Assembly (NCBI GenBank): GCA_003021175.1
Contig: PXQV01000018.1
Coordinates: forward strand, 60,833-124,832
Direction of reading: 5' to 3'
Source: Halobacteriales archaeon QH_7_66_36
Lineage (GTDB): Archaea > Halobacteriota > Halobacteria > Halobacteriales > Haloarculaceae
Length of the DNA: 64,000 bases
The notes below the pieces were generated by a model that worked only from the letters and a program-made list of their open reading frames with translations, had not been told where the DNA came from and did not search any database. Positions within the stretch are counted from its first letter, which is position 1. Every line of letters begins with the position of its first letter. The translations under genes and the position numbers were made by a program. Positions 40,726 through 49,667 of this stretch are shown in pieces.

Positions 40726-41151
40726 TCAGGGCCGAAGCTCCCCGACGAGAACGGCCCACGCGAGCGCCGCGAGTCCCACGTCGCGGACGAGCACGTCCAC
40801 GAAGAGTCCGTCGTGAGTGACCGCGACGATGGCGAGATACACGACCGTCGCCGACAGCGATACCGCCGCCACCGCGGCCGCCGGTGCCGTGTACCGGTCC
40901 ACGATGATGGCGAGGCCGAAGCCGAGTTCGAGCCAGCCGTTGATCAGCATGAACGCGACCGGCGAGACGATCAGCAGTGGCGCGAGCCAGTCGACGACGT
41001 AGGCGGCCCACGCCGCCGGCGCGAGTAGCTTGTGAACGCCGGCGAGCAGGATAGTCACACCGAGGCCGACGCGGGCAAACGTCGACGGCGCGGGTACGCG
41101 GGCCGCGATCGTGCGACTGCGACGCCGCACGCTGGCGAAGCGTTCGTTCAC
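40726..41151 (-). CDS. DoxX-family membrane protein
   Basis: A 141-residue protein with four hydrophobic segments: FARVGLGVTILLAGVHKL, PVAFMLINGWLELGFGLAII, AAAVAAVSLSATVVYLA and LVRDVGLAALAWAVLVGEL. The order and the LLAGVHKLLAP motif fit the DoxX/DoxD-like family of small redox- or quinone-associated membrane proteins. The exact substrate is unknown. It follows the MaoC-family gene (start 41726) by 98 bases on the same strand. Confidence 0.82.
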   Translation of the reverse strand: MNERFASVRRRSRTIAARVPAPSTFARVGLGVTILLAGVHKLLAPAAWAAYVVDWLAPLLIVSPVAFMLINGWLELGFGLAIIVDRYTAPAAAVAAVSLSATVVYLAIVAVTHDGLFVDVLVRDVGLAALAWAVLVGELRP

Positions 41152-41249
41152 GACAGGAGCACGGTGCGGGCGGTCAAAAGGTGTGCCGTGTCACGGGCGC
41201 GGCAAGGGCGCGACTGCCGGGCTGCTTGTCACGGAGGAAAGCGGGCGTC

Positions 41250-41726
41250 TCAGTCGTCCGGCTGTCGCAGCGACAGCGCGGTCCGGTCGAACTCGCAGAC
41301 GAGGGTGTCCCCGTCCGGGCCGTCTCCGCCGTCGCCGATCTTGTACACGTCGACGTGCATCTCGACGATACCTCGCTCGCCGTCGCTGGTCTCGCGTTTG
41401 CTCGTGACGGTCGTGCGTGCGTACACGGTGTCGCCGTGGAACACCGGGTTCGGATGCTGGACGTCGTCGTAGGAGAGGTTCGCGGCGATGGTGCCGTCGG
41501 TCGTCTCGGGGATCGTCATGCCGACGGCGAGCGACATGGTGTAGAGTCCGTTGACGAGTCGGCCGCCGAAGTCGGTGTCGGCGGCGAAGTCCGCATCGAG
41601 ATGGAGCGGCTGCTGGTTCATCGTCATGTCGCAGAACGTCTGGTTGTCCCGCTCGGTGACGGTGCGCCGGCGCGGGTGGTCGATCGCCTCACCGACCTCG
41701 AACTCCTCGTAGTACCGACCTGCCAT
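41250..41726 (-). CDS. MaoC-family (R)-specific enoyl-CoA hydratase-like dehydratase
   Basis: A 158-residue hot-dog-fold protein. YYEEFEVGEAIDHPRRRTVT and NQTFCDMTMNQQPLHLDADFA carry the hydratase motif region (Asp and His positions), with RLVNGLYTMSLAVGMTIPET following. Such proteins hydrate enoyl-CoA or mesaconyl-CoA-type substrates. Which substrate is used here is not decidable. It starts at 41726 (MAGRYYEEF). Confidence 0.88.
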   Translation of the reverse strand: MAGRYYEEFEVGEAIDHPRRRTVTERDNQTFCDMTMNQQPLHLDADFAADTDFGGRLVNGLYTMSLAVGMTIPETTDGTIAANLSYDDVQHPNPVFHGDTVYARTTVTSKRETSDGERGIVEMHVDVYKIGDGGDGPDGDTLVCEFDRTALSLRQPDD

Positions 41727-41896
41727 ACCGATGGCCCGCCCGCCGCGCCCAATAGCGTGACGGTCACACAGTCACGTCAGCCAGCCCGTTCCGCCCTGCT
41801 CGACGCCGGTCAAGAGCGGACCTGCCCCTCTATTTTTTCAACGATGAGTTTGTTTCACAAGTTGACACCGGACGAAGCCGGCTTACCCCCCGAGCC

Positions 41897-43369
41897 ATGA
41901 GCGAGCACACGACCGCGTTCGCCGTAGCACTGCTGTTGATCGTCGCGCTCAGTCCGCTGGCTAACGTCGGCACGGCCGCGACCGAGGCGTCGATAGAACC
42001 CGATCCGGCGGATCCGGGCGCAACGTCGACACACACGACGATGGTCACGAACGAGGGGAGCGACTCGTGGGGCGGCTACGTCGTCGACTACAGCGTCGGC
42101 TCCGAGGCGACGGACATCAGTGACGTCGGAGAGAACGACATCGTCAAGATAGGTATCGACCGGAACGGCGACGACTCAGGCGACACCATCGATGTCAACA
42201 CGTCCGACGACGTGGACAGCGTCGGCAGCCCCAACAGCAACGGAGAGACGCTGAAGATTGAGCTCGGCGGGAGCTACCAATTAAAGGTAGATGACGAACT
42301 CGTCGTCGTGTTCAGCGATGCCGTCAACCCCAGCAGTTCGGGAACGTACAACGCAAGTATAACTATCAACCCGCAGAGCAACCCCAGACAGGAAGTTCAG
42401 ACGACGTACACCATTAGCAGTTCAACCCCGACCCCTACGCCAACCGCAACGCCAACGCCAACTTCGACGCCGACGCCGACTCCCACACCAACTGCAACTC
42501 CGACGCCAACGCCAACTTCGACGCCGACGCCGACCTCGACTCCAACGCCAACCGCAACTCCGACCCCGACGCCGACCACAACTCCAACTTCGACTCCCAC
42601 ACCAACTGCAACTCCGACCCCGACGCCGACCACAACTCCAACTTCGACCTCCACGCCAACTGCAACCCCGACCCCGACGCCTGAAGCGCCGTCCGGTGGT
42701 GGCGGCGGCGGTGGCGGCGGTGACGGAGTCCGCACAGCGACATCCACTCCGGAGACGGCGGCGACCACCGCAGATATGGAGACGAACACCTCCGTCGGAG
42801 GCGCGGTCGCGACACACACGGTCTACATCAACATCGGCGACGCCTCTGCCGACCAGCTCGACGCGGTACGGGTGAGCTACGAGAGCGCGTCGATCGAGCG
42901 GTTGGACGAGAGCAACATCGCCGTCGGCGTCGACGACGGTGACGACGAGCCCGGCACCACGTTCGACACGTCGGCGACCGAGAATATCACGTCGGTCGAC
43001 GTCATGGACAACGGAACGCTTCTCGTCGAGTTCGACGGGAGCGTCTCGCTGACCGCAGACGACGAGATCGTCGCGGAACTCCGCGGCGTCGAGAATCCGG
43101 ACGTCGAGGACAGCCACTGGATCGAACTGGCTGTCGACCCCAGTGAGCGCGGCGGCAACGCGGCCGCGGCGTACACGACGACGATAACGCCGACGGCGAC
43201 GGACGCGCCGGATACCCCGGACACCCCCGACCCCACTGACGCGCCGGACACCCCCGACGCCAGCGATACGTCGGACGAGGAACCGACTCAGCCGCAGTTC
43301 GGCGTCCCGCTGGCGCTCATCCTGCTGTCGGGTGCCTCGCTGGTGACGTTCGGCGCGTCTCCCGAGTGA
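41897..43369 (+). CDS. Secreted or surface-anchored Thr/Pro-rich repeat protein
   Basis: A 490-residue protein: signal peptide (residues 1-30, [19 protein letters not shown]), an N-terminal domain with cohesin- or adhesin-like beta pattern (about 31-170), a Thr-Pro repeat region (about 175-262, [11 protein letters not shown] units), a Gly-run linker, a second beta-rich domain (about 290-415, with NATE/NAS sites), an Asp/Thr/Pro spacer, and a C-terminal hydrophobic segment [17 protein letters not shown]. The layout is typical of O-glycosylated haloarchaeal cell-surface proteins, though I see no clear PGF-CTERM sorting motif. Confidence 0.8.
   Translation: MSEHTTAFAVALLLIVALSPLANVGTAATEASIEPDPADPGATSTHTTMVTNEGSDSWGGYVVDYSVGSEATDISDVGENDIVKIGIDRNGDDSGDTIDVNTSDDVDSVGSPNSNGETLKIELGGSYQLKVDDELVVVFSDAVNPSSSGTYNASITINPQSNPRQEVQTTYTISSSTPTPTPTATPTPTSTPTPTPTPTATPTPTPTSTPTPTSTPTPTATPTPTPTTTPTSTPTPTATPTPTPTTTPTSTSTPTATPTPTPEAPSGGGGGGGGGDGVRTATSTPETAATTADMETNTSVGGAVATHTVYINIGDASADQLDAVRVSYESASIERLDESNIAVGVDDGDDEPGTTFDTSATENITSVDVMDNGTLLVEFDGSVSLTADDEIVAELRGVENPDVEDSHWIELAVDPSERGGNAAAAYTTTITPTATDAPDTPDTPDPTDAPDTPDASDTSDEEPTQPQFGVPLALILLSGASLVTFGASPE
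42421..42690 (+). repeat. Tandem repeats coding for the Thr-Pro-rich region
   Basis: About 270 bp of ACT/CCG/ACG/ACC-type codons. A clear 54-nt unit recurs at least twice, coding [18 protein letters not shown], with a variant whose Pro is replaced by Ser (TSTSTPT). Units differ at synonymous positions, so length could vary by slippage or unequal crossing-over. This encodes a rigid spacer; it is not a CRISPR. Confidence 0.85.
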
Positions 43370-43463
43370 GCGCCGCGCTCGCTCTCGACTCGGACAACAG
43401 AGCAGAACGCGACGCCAGCTCGGGACGGCAGACCCACCGGAGGCGAGGACTGCCGACGCCGAC

Positions 43464-43475
43464 CTTAAAATATAC
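43464..43475 (+). promoter_or_regulatory. TATA-box region of the glutamate dehydrogenase gene
   Basis: CTTAAAATATAC is a good haloarchaeal TATA match about 60-70 bases before the ATG, with a second AT-rich block (ATATAATT) at 43491. The leader then carries GGAGGAGGTG at 43514-43523, a Shine-Dalgarno-like sequence 13 bases before the start. The 167-bp gap before the gene holds nothing else. Confidence 0.5.
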
Positions 43476-43536
43476 TAGGTTCTCCCTGTGATATAATTCC
43501 GACGAGCTTTTGCGGAGGAGGTGTTACCCAGTAGCC

Positions 43537-44796
43537 ATGACGGACGAGGCCAATCCGTTCGAGAGTCTGCAGGAGCAAGTCGACGACGCCGCGGCGTACA
43601 TCGACGTCGCCGACGGACTGCTCGGGCGGCTGAAACGGCCGGAGCGCGTGTTGGAGACGAACCTCACCATCCGGATGGACGACGGGAGTCTCGAGACGTT
43701 CCGCGCCTACCGCTCGCAGTTCAACGGCGACCGCGGCCCGTACAAGGGCGGCATCCGGTATCACCCGGACGTCTCCCGCGACGAGGTGAAGGCGCTCTCG
43801 GGCTGGATGGCGTACAAGACCGCGACCGTCGACATCCCGTACGGTGGCGGGAAGGGCGGCATCGTCGTCGACCCGACGACGCTGTCGGGGGGCGAACTGG
43901 AACGGCTCACCCGCGCCTTCGCCGAGGAGCTCCGGCCGCTCATCGGCGAGGACCGCGACATTCCCGCGCCGGACGTGAACACCGGCCAGCGGGAGATGAA
44001 CTGGATCAAGGACACATACGAGACGCTGGAGAACACGACGGAACCGGGCGTCGTTACCGGGAAGTCGCCCGGCTCCGGCGGCTCGGCGGGACGAGTGAAG
44101 GCGACCGGCCGCTCGACGATGCTCGCGGCCCGCGAGGCGTTCGACTATCTCGGCAGGCGCATCGAGGGAGCGACGGTCGCCGTGCAGGGGTACGGGAACG
44201 CCGGCTCCGTCGCTGCGCGCCTGCTCGAATCCGAACTCGGTGCGAACGTCGTCGCCGTCTCCGACTCCTCGGGCGGCATCTACACGCCCGGCGGCTTCGA
44301 CGCGGCCGCCGCGAAGGAACACAAGAACGAAGCCAGCTCCGTCGTCGGCTTCGCCGACGCCGACGAGGAGATCACCAACGAGGAACTACTGGGTCTCGAC
44401 GTGGACCTGCTCGTCCCGGCGGCACTGGAGAACGCCATCGACGCCGACCTCGCCGAGACGGTGTCGGCCGACGTGATCGTCGAGGCCGCGAACGGCCCGC
44501 TCACGCCCGGAGCCGACGGCGTGCTCACGGAGCGGGACGTGCACGTCGTCCCCGACATCCTCGCGAACGCGGGCGGCGTGACGGTGTCGTACTTCGAGTG
44601 GGTGCAGAACCGACAGCGGTTCTACTGGACCGAGGAGCGCGTCAACGAGGAACTCGAACGGATCATCTGTGATGCCTTCGACGAACTGGTGGCGGCGTAC
44701 GAGAGCTACGACGCACCGAACTTCCGGACGGCCGCCTACATCGTCGCCATCGAGCGGATCGTCGACGCACACGCCGAGTCGGGGACGTGGCCCTGA
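43537..44796 (+). CDS. Glutamate dehydrogenase (Glu/Leu/Phe/Val family)
   Basis: Catalyses reversible oxidative deamination of glutamate, linking nitrogen and carbon metabolism. The 419-residue protein has [13 protein letters not shown] and [23 protein letters not shown] (substrate and catalytic Lys segment), the dinucleotide motif [15 protein letters not shown], and VPAALENAI...[11 protein letters not shown], all typical. ATG at 43537 ([13 protein letters not shown]) is used; an in-frame ATG at 43510 lies in the leader. The clear ribosome-binding site supports this start. Confidence 0.94.
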   Translation: MTDEANPFESLQEQVDDAAAYIDVADGLLGRLKRPERVLETNLTIRMDDGSLETFRAYRSQFNGDRGPYKGGIRYHPDVSRDEVKALSGWMAYKTATVDIPYGGGKGGIVVDPTTLSGGELERLTRAFAEELRPLIGEDRDIPAPDVNTGQREMNWIKDTYETLENTTEPGVVTGKSPGSGGSAGRVKATGRSTMLAAREAFDYLGRRIEGATVAVQGYGNAGSVAARLLESELGANVVAVSDSSGGIYTPGGFDAAAAKEHKNEASSVVGFADADEEITNEELLGLDVDLLVPAALENAIDADLAETVSADVIVEAANGPLTPGADGVLTERDVHVVPDILANAGGVTVSYFEWVQNRQRFYWTEERVNEELERIICDAFDELVAAYESYDAPNFRTAAYIVAIERIVDAHAESGTWP

Positions 44797-44886
44797 CGGC
44801 CGAGGCGACCTGCTCCCGTCCGCGTCGGTGACGCGCCGTCGCAGAGACCAGAAGCCTTCTTACGGCGTCGGCCGACGACTGCGGCA

Positions 44887-46632
44887 ATGACCGACCGCGC
44901 CCCGCTTCGGAACCGAACCGTGCAGGCGGTCGTCGCGCTCGCGCTCGTCGGCCTGCTCGCCCGCCTCGTCCTTCTCAGGGCGCGGGTCGCGCACTTCGAC
45001 GAGGCCCGCGTCGCCTACTGGACGCTTCATTATCTGAACACCGGGGAGTTCCACTACCGCTACAGCATCCACGGCCCGTTCATCCAGCACGTCGGCCGGC
45101 CGCTGTTCGCGCTGCTGGGCGCGACCGACTTCGCCGCACGGCTCCCGGTCGCCGTCGTCGGCGGACTGTTTCCGCTCGTGGCGCTGTGGTTCCGTCACCG
45201 ACTCGCCGCGGTCGAGGTCGGCGGCCTCGCCTTTTTCCTCGCGGTCAATCCACTGTTGCTCTACTACGGGCGGTTCATGCGCTCGACCCTGCTCGTGGCC
45301 GCCTTCTGTTTCGTCGCGTTCGCGGCGTTCGTCCGCGCGTACGACGGTTTCGGTCCGCAGTATCTGTACGTCGGTACTGCGATGCTCGCGCTCGGCTTCG
45401 GCGCGAAGGAGAACGCCGCCGTCTACGTGCTCTGCTGGCTGGGTGCGGCCGCGCTCGTCGTCGACGCGAAACTGTTCCGGGGCGACGCCGGCGTCAACCG
45501 ACTCGCGCGCTGGCGTGACGCGGCGGTCGCACGGCTCCGCACCGACGGCGCGTTCGACCCGATGGCCGTCCGCTGGACGGGACACGTGGTCGGCGCGGCG
45601 CTCGTGTTTGCGGTGGTGGCCGTGTTCATGTACGGCCCTCGTGGCGGGGAGTGGATCGGCCTCTACGACGCGCTGGCGAACCCCCTACTCTTCCCCGAGA
45701 TGCTGTCGACGACGGTCGACCAGGTCGCGACCGGCTACGGCTACTGGTTCGGCGGCACCGGCGAGACGAAGCTGAGCACCGTCATCGACCAACTCGGTAT
45801 CTCCGCGAAGGCCGTCGGCGGCTACGCGGCCCCGCTCGTCCTCCTCTCGGTCGGCGGCTTCCTCGCGGAACGGTACGGCCGCGACTCGCCGCGCCAGTTC
45901 GTGCTCGGCTGCGCCTACTGGGGCTTCGTCTCGGTTCCCGGCTACGCCCTCGCGACCGACATCCTGAACGCGTGGGTGCTCACGAACGCGCTCGTGCCGC
46001 TGGCCGTTCCCGCTGCGGTCGGCCTCGCCCGCCTCGTCGACATCGGTCGCGAATCACTCGTCCAAGAGGATGCGGTGAGCGTCGGCGTCGTCGCGCTCCT
46101 GCTCATCCTCGTCGTCGGTGCCGTCGCGGGCGGGGCCGCGACCGGCGTCTACGCGAACACCACCTCGCCGGACAACGCGCTCGTCCAGTACGCGCAGCCG
46201 AGCCAAGAGATGCGCGCCGCCGTCGACGACATCGAGGGCGTGGCGGCCGACACGGAGGGAACCGACGTGTACGTGTACGGCGGCGGCAACGAGGACTTCG
46301 TCGACGGCGACGGGAACGCGACGCGGGAGCCGGCCTGCATCACGTGGTTCCGGACGCTTCCGCTCGGCTGGTATCTGTCGGCCAGCGAGGCGACGGTCGA
46401 GTGTGGCAACGCGCCCGAGGACATCCCCAGCGACCTCCCGCCCGTCGTCGTCGTTCCCGGCGACTGCGCGCTGGAGCGGACCGTCGACTGTCGCGAGCGG
46501 CCGACGGCGATGGAGCCACCCGAAGGCGTTGCGGACCGGGTGGACGGCTACGAGCGGCACGCGTTCCTCCACCGGACGACCGGCGGCAACTGGTTCGACG
46601 GGATGATCGTCTACGTCGACGAGGACAGGTAA
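44887..46632 (+). CDS. Flippase activity-associated protein Agl23-like membrane protein (TIGR03663-type)
   Basis: A 581-residue protein with about 12 predicted membrane helices and a C-terminal soluble domain (residues about 435-581). The N-terminal HFDEARVAYWTLHYLNTG and YSIHGPFIQHVGRPLFALLG segments resemble glycosyltransferase family 39-type membrane proteins, with the Asp-Glu pair near the first luminal loop. The TIGR03663 family has this architecture and is linked to archaeal surface glycosylation. The real reaction is uncertain. Confidence 0.82.
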   Translation: MTDRAPLRNRTVQAVVALALVGLLARLVLLRARVAHFDEARVAYWTLHYLNTGEFHYRYSIHGPFIQHVGRPLFALLGATDFAARLPVAVVGGLFPLVALWFRHRLAAVEVGGLAFFLAVNPLLLYYGRFMRSTLLVAAFCFVAFAAFVRAYDGFGPQYLYVGTAMLALGFGAKENAAVYVLCWLGAAALVVDAKLFRGDAGVNRLARWRDAAVARLRTDGAFDPMAVRWTGHVVGAALVFAVVAVFMYGPRGGEWIGLYDALANPLLFPEMLSTTVDQVATGYGYWFGGTGETKLSTVIDQLGISAKAVGGYAAPLVLLSVGGFLAERYGRDSPRQFVLGCAYWGFVSVPGYALATDILNAWVLTNALVPLAVPAAVGLARLVDIGRESLVQEDAVSVGVVALLLILVVGAVAGGAATGVYANTTSPDNALVQYAQPSQEMRAAVDDIEGVAADTEGTDVYVYGGGNEDFVDGDGNATREPACITWFRTLPLGWYLSASEATVECGNAPEDIPSDLPPVVVVPGDCALERTVDCRERPTAMEPPEGVADRVDGYERHAFLHRTTGGNWFDGMIVYVDEDR

Positions 46633-46669
46633 CCGCAAAGTTGACCCTTAGTGGCTCAGTGTGGCCGAT

Positions 46670-47839
46670 ATGCATCTCTCCGCGTCCAACCCGACGCTCG
46701 GCGTCGTCGGCGGCGGCCAGCTCGGCCGGATGCTCGGCGAGGCGGCATCCCCGCTCGGCGTCCGCGTCGTCGTCTCCGACCCCATCCCCGACTGTCCCGC
46801 CAGTCCGGCCGTCGACGACCAGATCGTCGGTGCGTTCGACGACTACGAGGCCATCCGAGCGGTCGCCGAGCGCGCCGACGTGCTCACCTACGAGATCGAG
46901 TTGACCGACCCCGACACGCTCGAAGCGGTGAGCGAGGCGACCGACACGCCAGTCCATCCACGTCCCGACACGCTGCGGACGATACAGGACAAGCTCGTCC
47001 AGAACGAGGCGTTCGACGACGCGGGCGTCCCGTTGCCCGACTACCGGCGCGTCGACGACGCCGACGACCTCCGGGCGGTGGGCGAGGAACTCGGCTGGCC
47101 GGTCATGCTGAAGGCGCGCACCGGCGGCTACGACGGCCGCGGTAACGTTCCCGTCGAAGGGCCCGAGGACGCGGTCGACGCGCTCGCCGAGGTGGGAGCC
47201 GGCGAGGGCGGCGCGCTCGCGGAGCGGATGATCGACTTCGAGCGTGAGCTCTCCGTCATCGGCTGTCGCGGCCACGACGGCACGACCGCCGCCTTCCCCG
47301 TCACCGAGACGATCCACGAGGCAGAGATCCTGCGCGAGACGGTGTCGCCGCCCCGTACCGACGACGTTGTCCGCGAGCGGGCCCGCGAGGTCGCCTTCGA
47401 CGTGCTCGACAGCCTCGACGGGCGCGGCGTGTTCGGCATCGAACTGTTCGAGCACGACGGGCGGATACTGGTCAACGAGGTCGCGCCGCGACCCCACAAC
47501 TCCGGTCACTGGACGATAGAGGGCGCGGTCACCTCGCAGTTCGAACAGCACGTCCGCGCGGTGCTCGGGTGGCCGCTCGGCGCGACCGACCGGCGATGTC
47601 CGACCGCGAGCGCGAACCTGCTCGGGACGGTCGCGGAGCCGACGCGGGCGCGACTCGCCGGCGTCGAGGAACTGCTCGCGACCGACGCGGCCGCGCTCCA
47701 CTGGTACGGGAAGGACGAGGTGCGCCCGCTCCGGAAGATGGGCCACGTCACGCTCCCGGCGGACGGGGCCGGAACGCGCGACCCCGAGGCGCTGCTCGAA
47801 CGAGTGCGGGCGATTCCCGACCGGTTGACATTCGCCTAA
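46670..47839 (+). CDS. purK: 5-(carboxyamino)imidazole ribonucleotide synthase
   Basis: ATP-grasp enzyme carboxylating AIR to N5-CAIR in purine synthesis. The 389-residue product starts with LGVVGGGQLGRMLGEAA (phosphate-binding loop), contains VMLKARTGGYDGRGNV (ATP-grasp loop), VIGCRGHDG, and the metal/ATP site FGIELFEHDGRILVNEVAPRPHNSGHW. The ATG at 46670 is chosen; an in-frame GTG is three codons earlier. It is 37 bases before purE, and the two act consecutively. Confidence 0.95.
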   Translation: MHLSASNPTLGVVGGGQLGRMLGEAASPLGVRVVVSDPIPDCPASPAVDDQIVGAFDDYEAIRAVAERADVLTYEIELTDPDTLEAVSEATDTPVHPRPDTLRTIQDKLVQNEAFDDAGVPLPDYRRVDDADDLRAVGEELGWPVMLKARTGGYDGRGNVPVEGPEDAVDALAEVGAGEGGALAERMIDFERELSVIGCRGHDGTTAAFPVTETIHEAEILRETVSPPRTDDVVRERAREVAFDVLDSLDGRGVFGIELFEHDGRILVNEVAPRPHNSGHWTIEGAVTSQFEQHVRAVLGWPLGATDRRCPTASANLLGTVAEPTRARLAGVEELLATDAAALHWYGKDEVRPLRKMGHVTLPADGAGTRDPEALLERVRAIPDRLTFA

Positions 47840-47876
47840 CCGCAACGGCGAAGGTGATGCGGGACACCCCACCGGT

Positions 47877-48494
47877 ATGCCCGAGTCAGTCGATTCGCTG
47901 ATCGCCGACCTGCGCGCAGAGGCCGACCGCGACCGCTCGCCGGAGGCGACCCCCGAGGTGGGTATCGTCATGGGCTCGGACTCGGACCTCGACGTGATGT
48001 ACGGGGCCTACGAGGCGCTTTCCGCGCTCGGCTTCGAGGAGGTGACCGACTGCGACGACCCGCCCGAGGCGCGGTTCACCTTCGAGACGTACGTCGTGTC
48101 GGCCCACCGGACGCCGGAGTTGATGTACGCGTACGCCGAGACGGCACGCGAGCGGGGACTGGACGTGCTGATCGCCGGGGCGGGCGGAAAGTCGGCCGAC
48201 CTGCCGAACATGACCGCGAGCATCGCCTATCCGTTACCCGTGGTGGGTGTGCCGGTACAGGAGAAGTCGGTCGATTCGGTCGTCGGGATGCCGACGGGCG
48301 CGCCGCTGACGGCCGTCGACGCGGGGAAGTCGTACAACGCCGCGCTGTCGGCCGTGCAGACGCTCGCGCGCGAACACGAGGAGTTAGAGGGGCGGCTGGT
48401 CGAGCTACACGAGACGCGCCAGCAGGGGGTCGGCGAGGTGTCGCGCGAACTGCACGAGGCCGGGACGGCAGCGTTCCGCGAGCGACGCGGCTGA
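47877..48494 (+). CDS. purE: N5-carboxyaminoimidazole ribonucleotide mutase
   Basis: Rearranges N5-CAIR to CAIR, the step after PurK. The 205-residue protein contains IVMGSDSDLDVM (substrate-binding loop), ETYVVSAHRTPELM and AGAGGKSADLPNMTASIAYP and PVQEKSVDSVVGMPTGAP, all class I PurE signatures. The C-terminal 40 residues (REHEELEGRLVELHETRQQ) form an added helix. Together with purK it forms a two-gene purine unit. Confidence 0.95.
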   Translation: MPESVDSLIADLRAEADRDRSPEATPEVGIVMGSDSDLDVMYGAYEALSALGFEEVTDCDDPPEARFTFETYVVSAHRTPELMYAYAETARERGLDVLIAGAGGKSADLPNMTASIAYPLPVVGVPVQEKSVDSVVGMPTGAPLTAVDAGKSYNAALSAVQTLAREHEELEGRLVELHETRQQGVGEVSRELHEAGTAAFRERRG

Positions 48495-48521
48495 GTTGGC
48501 CGCGCGTGCGCACATGTGAGA

Positions 48522-48536
48522 ATCAACCCTTATGTA
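48522..48536 (+). promoter_or_regulatory. Promoter region of the complex I operon
   Basis: AATCAACCCTTATGTAC resembles a TATA-containing promoter about 40 bases upstream of nuoA, leaving a short leader (CTCTCCTAACCGTGAG region). The exact start of transcription cannot be fixed. Confidence 0.4.
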
Positions 48537-48570
48537 CCCGCTCTCCTAACCGTGAGATGATACAGAACAG

Positions 48571-48981
48571 ATGAGCAATCCGTGGATAGCTATCGGCGCG
48601 CTCACGCTCGTTTCGATCATCATCCCGGTGTCGATGGTGGTCGTCTCGGCGCTGCTTCGACCGAGCGTGCCGGAGCAAGGGAAAACCGCCGTCTACGAGT
48701 CCGGCGAGGTGCCGACGGGCGACACGCGCATTCGGTTCAACATCCAGTACTACATGGTCGCGCTGTTGTTCGTCGTCTTCGACATCGAGACCGTCCTGAT
48801 CTTTCCGTGGACGGTCATCTACCGCGATGGCGTCCAGCAGTTCGGGATGGCACAGACGCTCGTGCCGATGCTGGTGTTCATCGGGGTGCTCGTCGTTGGA
48901 CTCGCGTGGGCGTGGCGTAACGGTGCCGTCCAGTGGGTCAAATCGACCCGCGCGCGTGACACCGCTGGCAGTACGGAGTAA
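48571..48981 (+). CDS. nuoA: NADH dehydrogenase-like complex I subunit A
   Basis: A 136-residue membrane subunit at the heel of complex I, with three hydrophobic helices (IAIGALTLVSIIIPVSMVVV, VALLFVVFDIETVLIFPW, LVFIGVLVVGLAWAWR). YESGEVPTGDTRIRFNIQYY contains the conserved loop between helices 1 and 2 (ExG and RF), and FDIE in helix 2 is a family acidic motif. First gene of the operon. nuoB begins two bases after its stop. Confidence 0.95.
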   Translation: MSNPWIAIGALTLVSIIIPVSMVVVSALLRPSVPEQGKTAVYESGEVPTGDTRIRFNIQYYMVALLFVVFDIETVLIFPWTVIYRDGVQQFGMAQTLVPMLVFIGVLVVGLAWAWRNGAVQWVKSTRARDTAGSTE

Positions 48982-48983
48982 CT

Positions 48984-49667
48984 ATGAGTAGCGACAACAC
49001 ACAGTCGACACAGGAAGGGCGAATGGGGGAGGGAGTCGACGCCCGGTTCAACTCGAAACTGCGTGAGGCGTTCGGCTCGTCGCCGTTCATCCTCACGAAG
49101 TTCGACCAGTTCATGAACTGGGTGCGCGGCTCCTCGATGTTCATGCTGCAGTTCGGTATTGCCTGCTGCAGCATCGAGATGATGCACACCTACGCGGTGA
49201 AACACGACCTCGACCGGTTCGGCGCGGGCGTGCCACGGGCCTCGCCGCGGCAGGCGGACGTGATCATCGTGCCCGGCACCATCGTCTCGAAGTTCGCCCC
49301 GCGGATGAAGCGCATCTACGACCAGATGCCCGAACCGAAGTTCGTCGTCGGCATGGGATCGTGCACTATCTCCGGCGGCCCGTTTCAGGAGGGGTACAAC
49401 GTCATCAAGGGGGCCGAGGAGGTCATTCCGGTCGACATCCACGTCCCCGGCTGTCCGCCCCGTCCGGAGGCGCTCGTCTACGGCATCGCCAAGCTCCAAG
49501 AGCGGGTCGCGAACGGCGAGACCTCGCCGGTGACGGTCAAGCCGTACGAGCTCGAACAGTTCAGTGATCTGGACGACGACGAACTCGTCCAGCATCTCGC
49601 AGACCGGATCGACGAGGAGGAACTCGTCATGCGCTACGACTGGGCCGAATCTCCGGTGGAACCATGA
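48984..49667 (+). CDS. nuoB: Complex I subunit B (N2 iron-sulfur cluster subunit)
   Basis: A 227-residue peripheral subunit holding the last iron-sulfur cluster (N2) before quinone. The ligands are the adjacent Cys pair in GIACCSIEMMH, MGSCTISGGP and DIHVPGCPPRPEAL. The N-terminal 40 residues are a haloarchaeal acidic extension. The stop overlaps the nuoCD start by four bases (ATGA), as in coupled operon genes. Confidence 0.96.
   Translation: MSSDNTQSTQEGRMGEGVDARFNSKLREAFGSSPFILTKFDQFMNWVRGSSMFMLQFGIACCSIEMMHTYAVKHDLDRFGAGVPRASPRQADVIIVPGTIVSKFAPRMKRIYDQMPEPKFVVGMGSCTISGGPFQEGYNVIKGAEEVIPVDIHVPGCPPRPEALVYGIAKLQERVANGETSPVTVKPYELEQFSDLDDDELVQHLADRIDEEELVMRYDWAESPVEP

Noticed and set aside
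42421-42690. Short repeats that could look like a CRISPR array
   Set aside because: The repeats are direct, contiguous and in frame, coding Thr-Pro units with no unique spacers.
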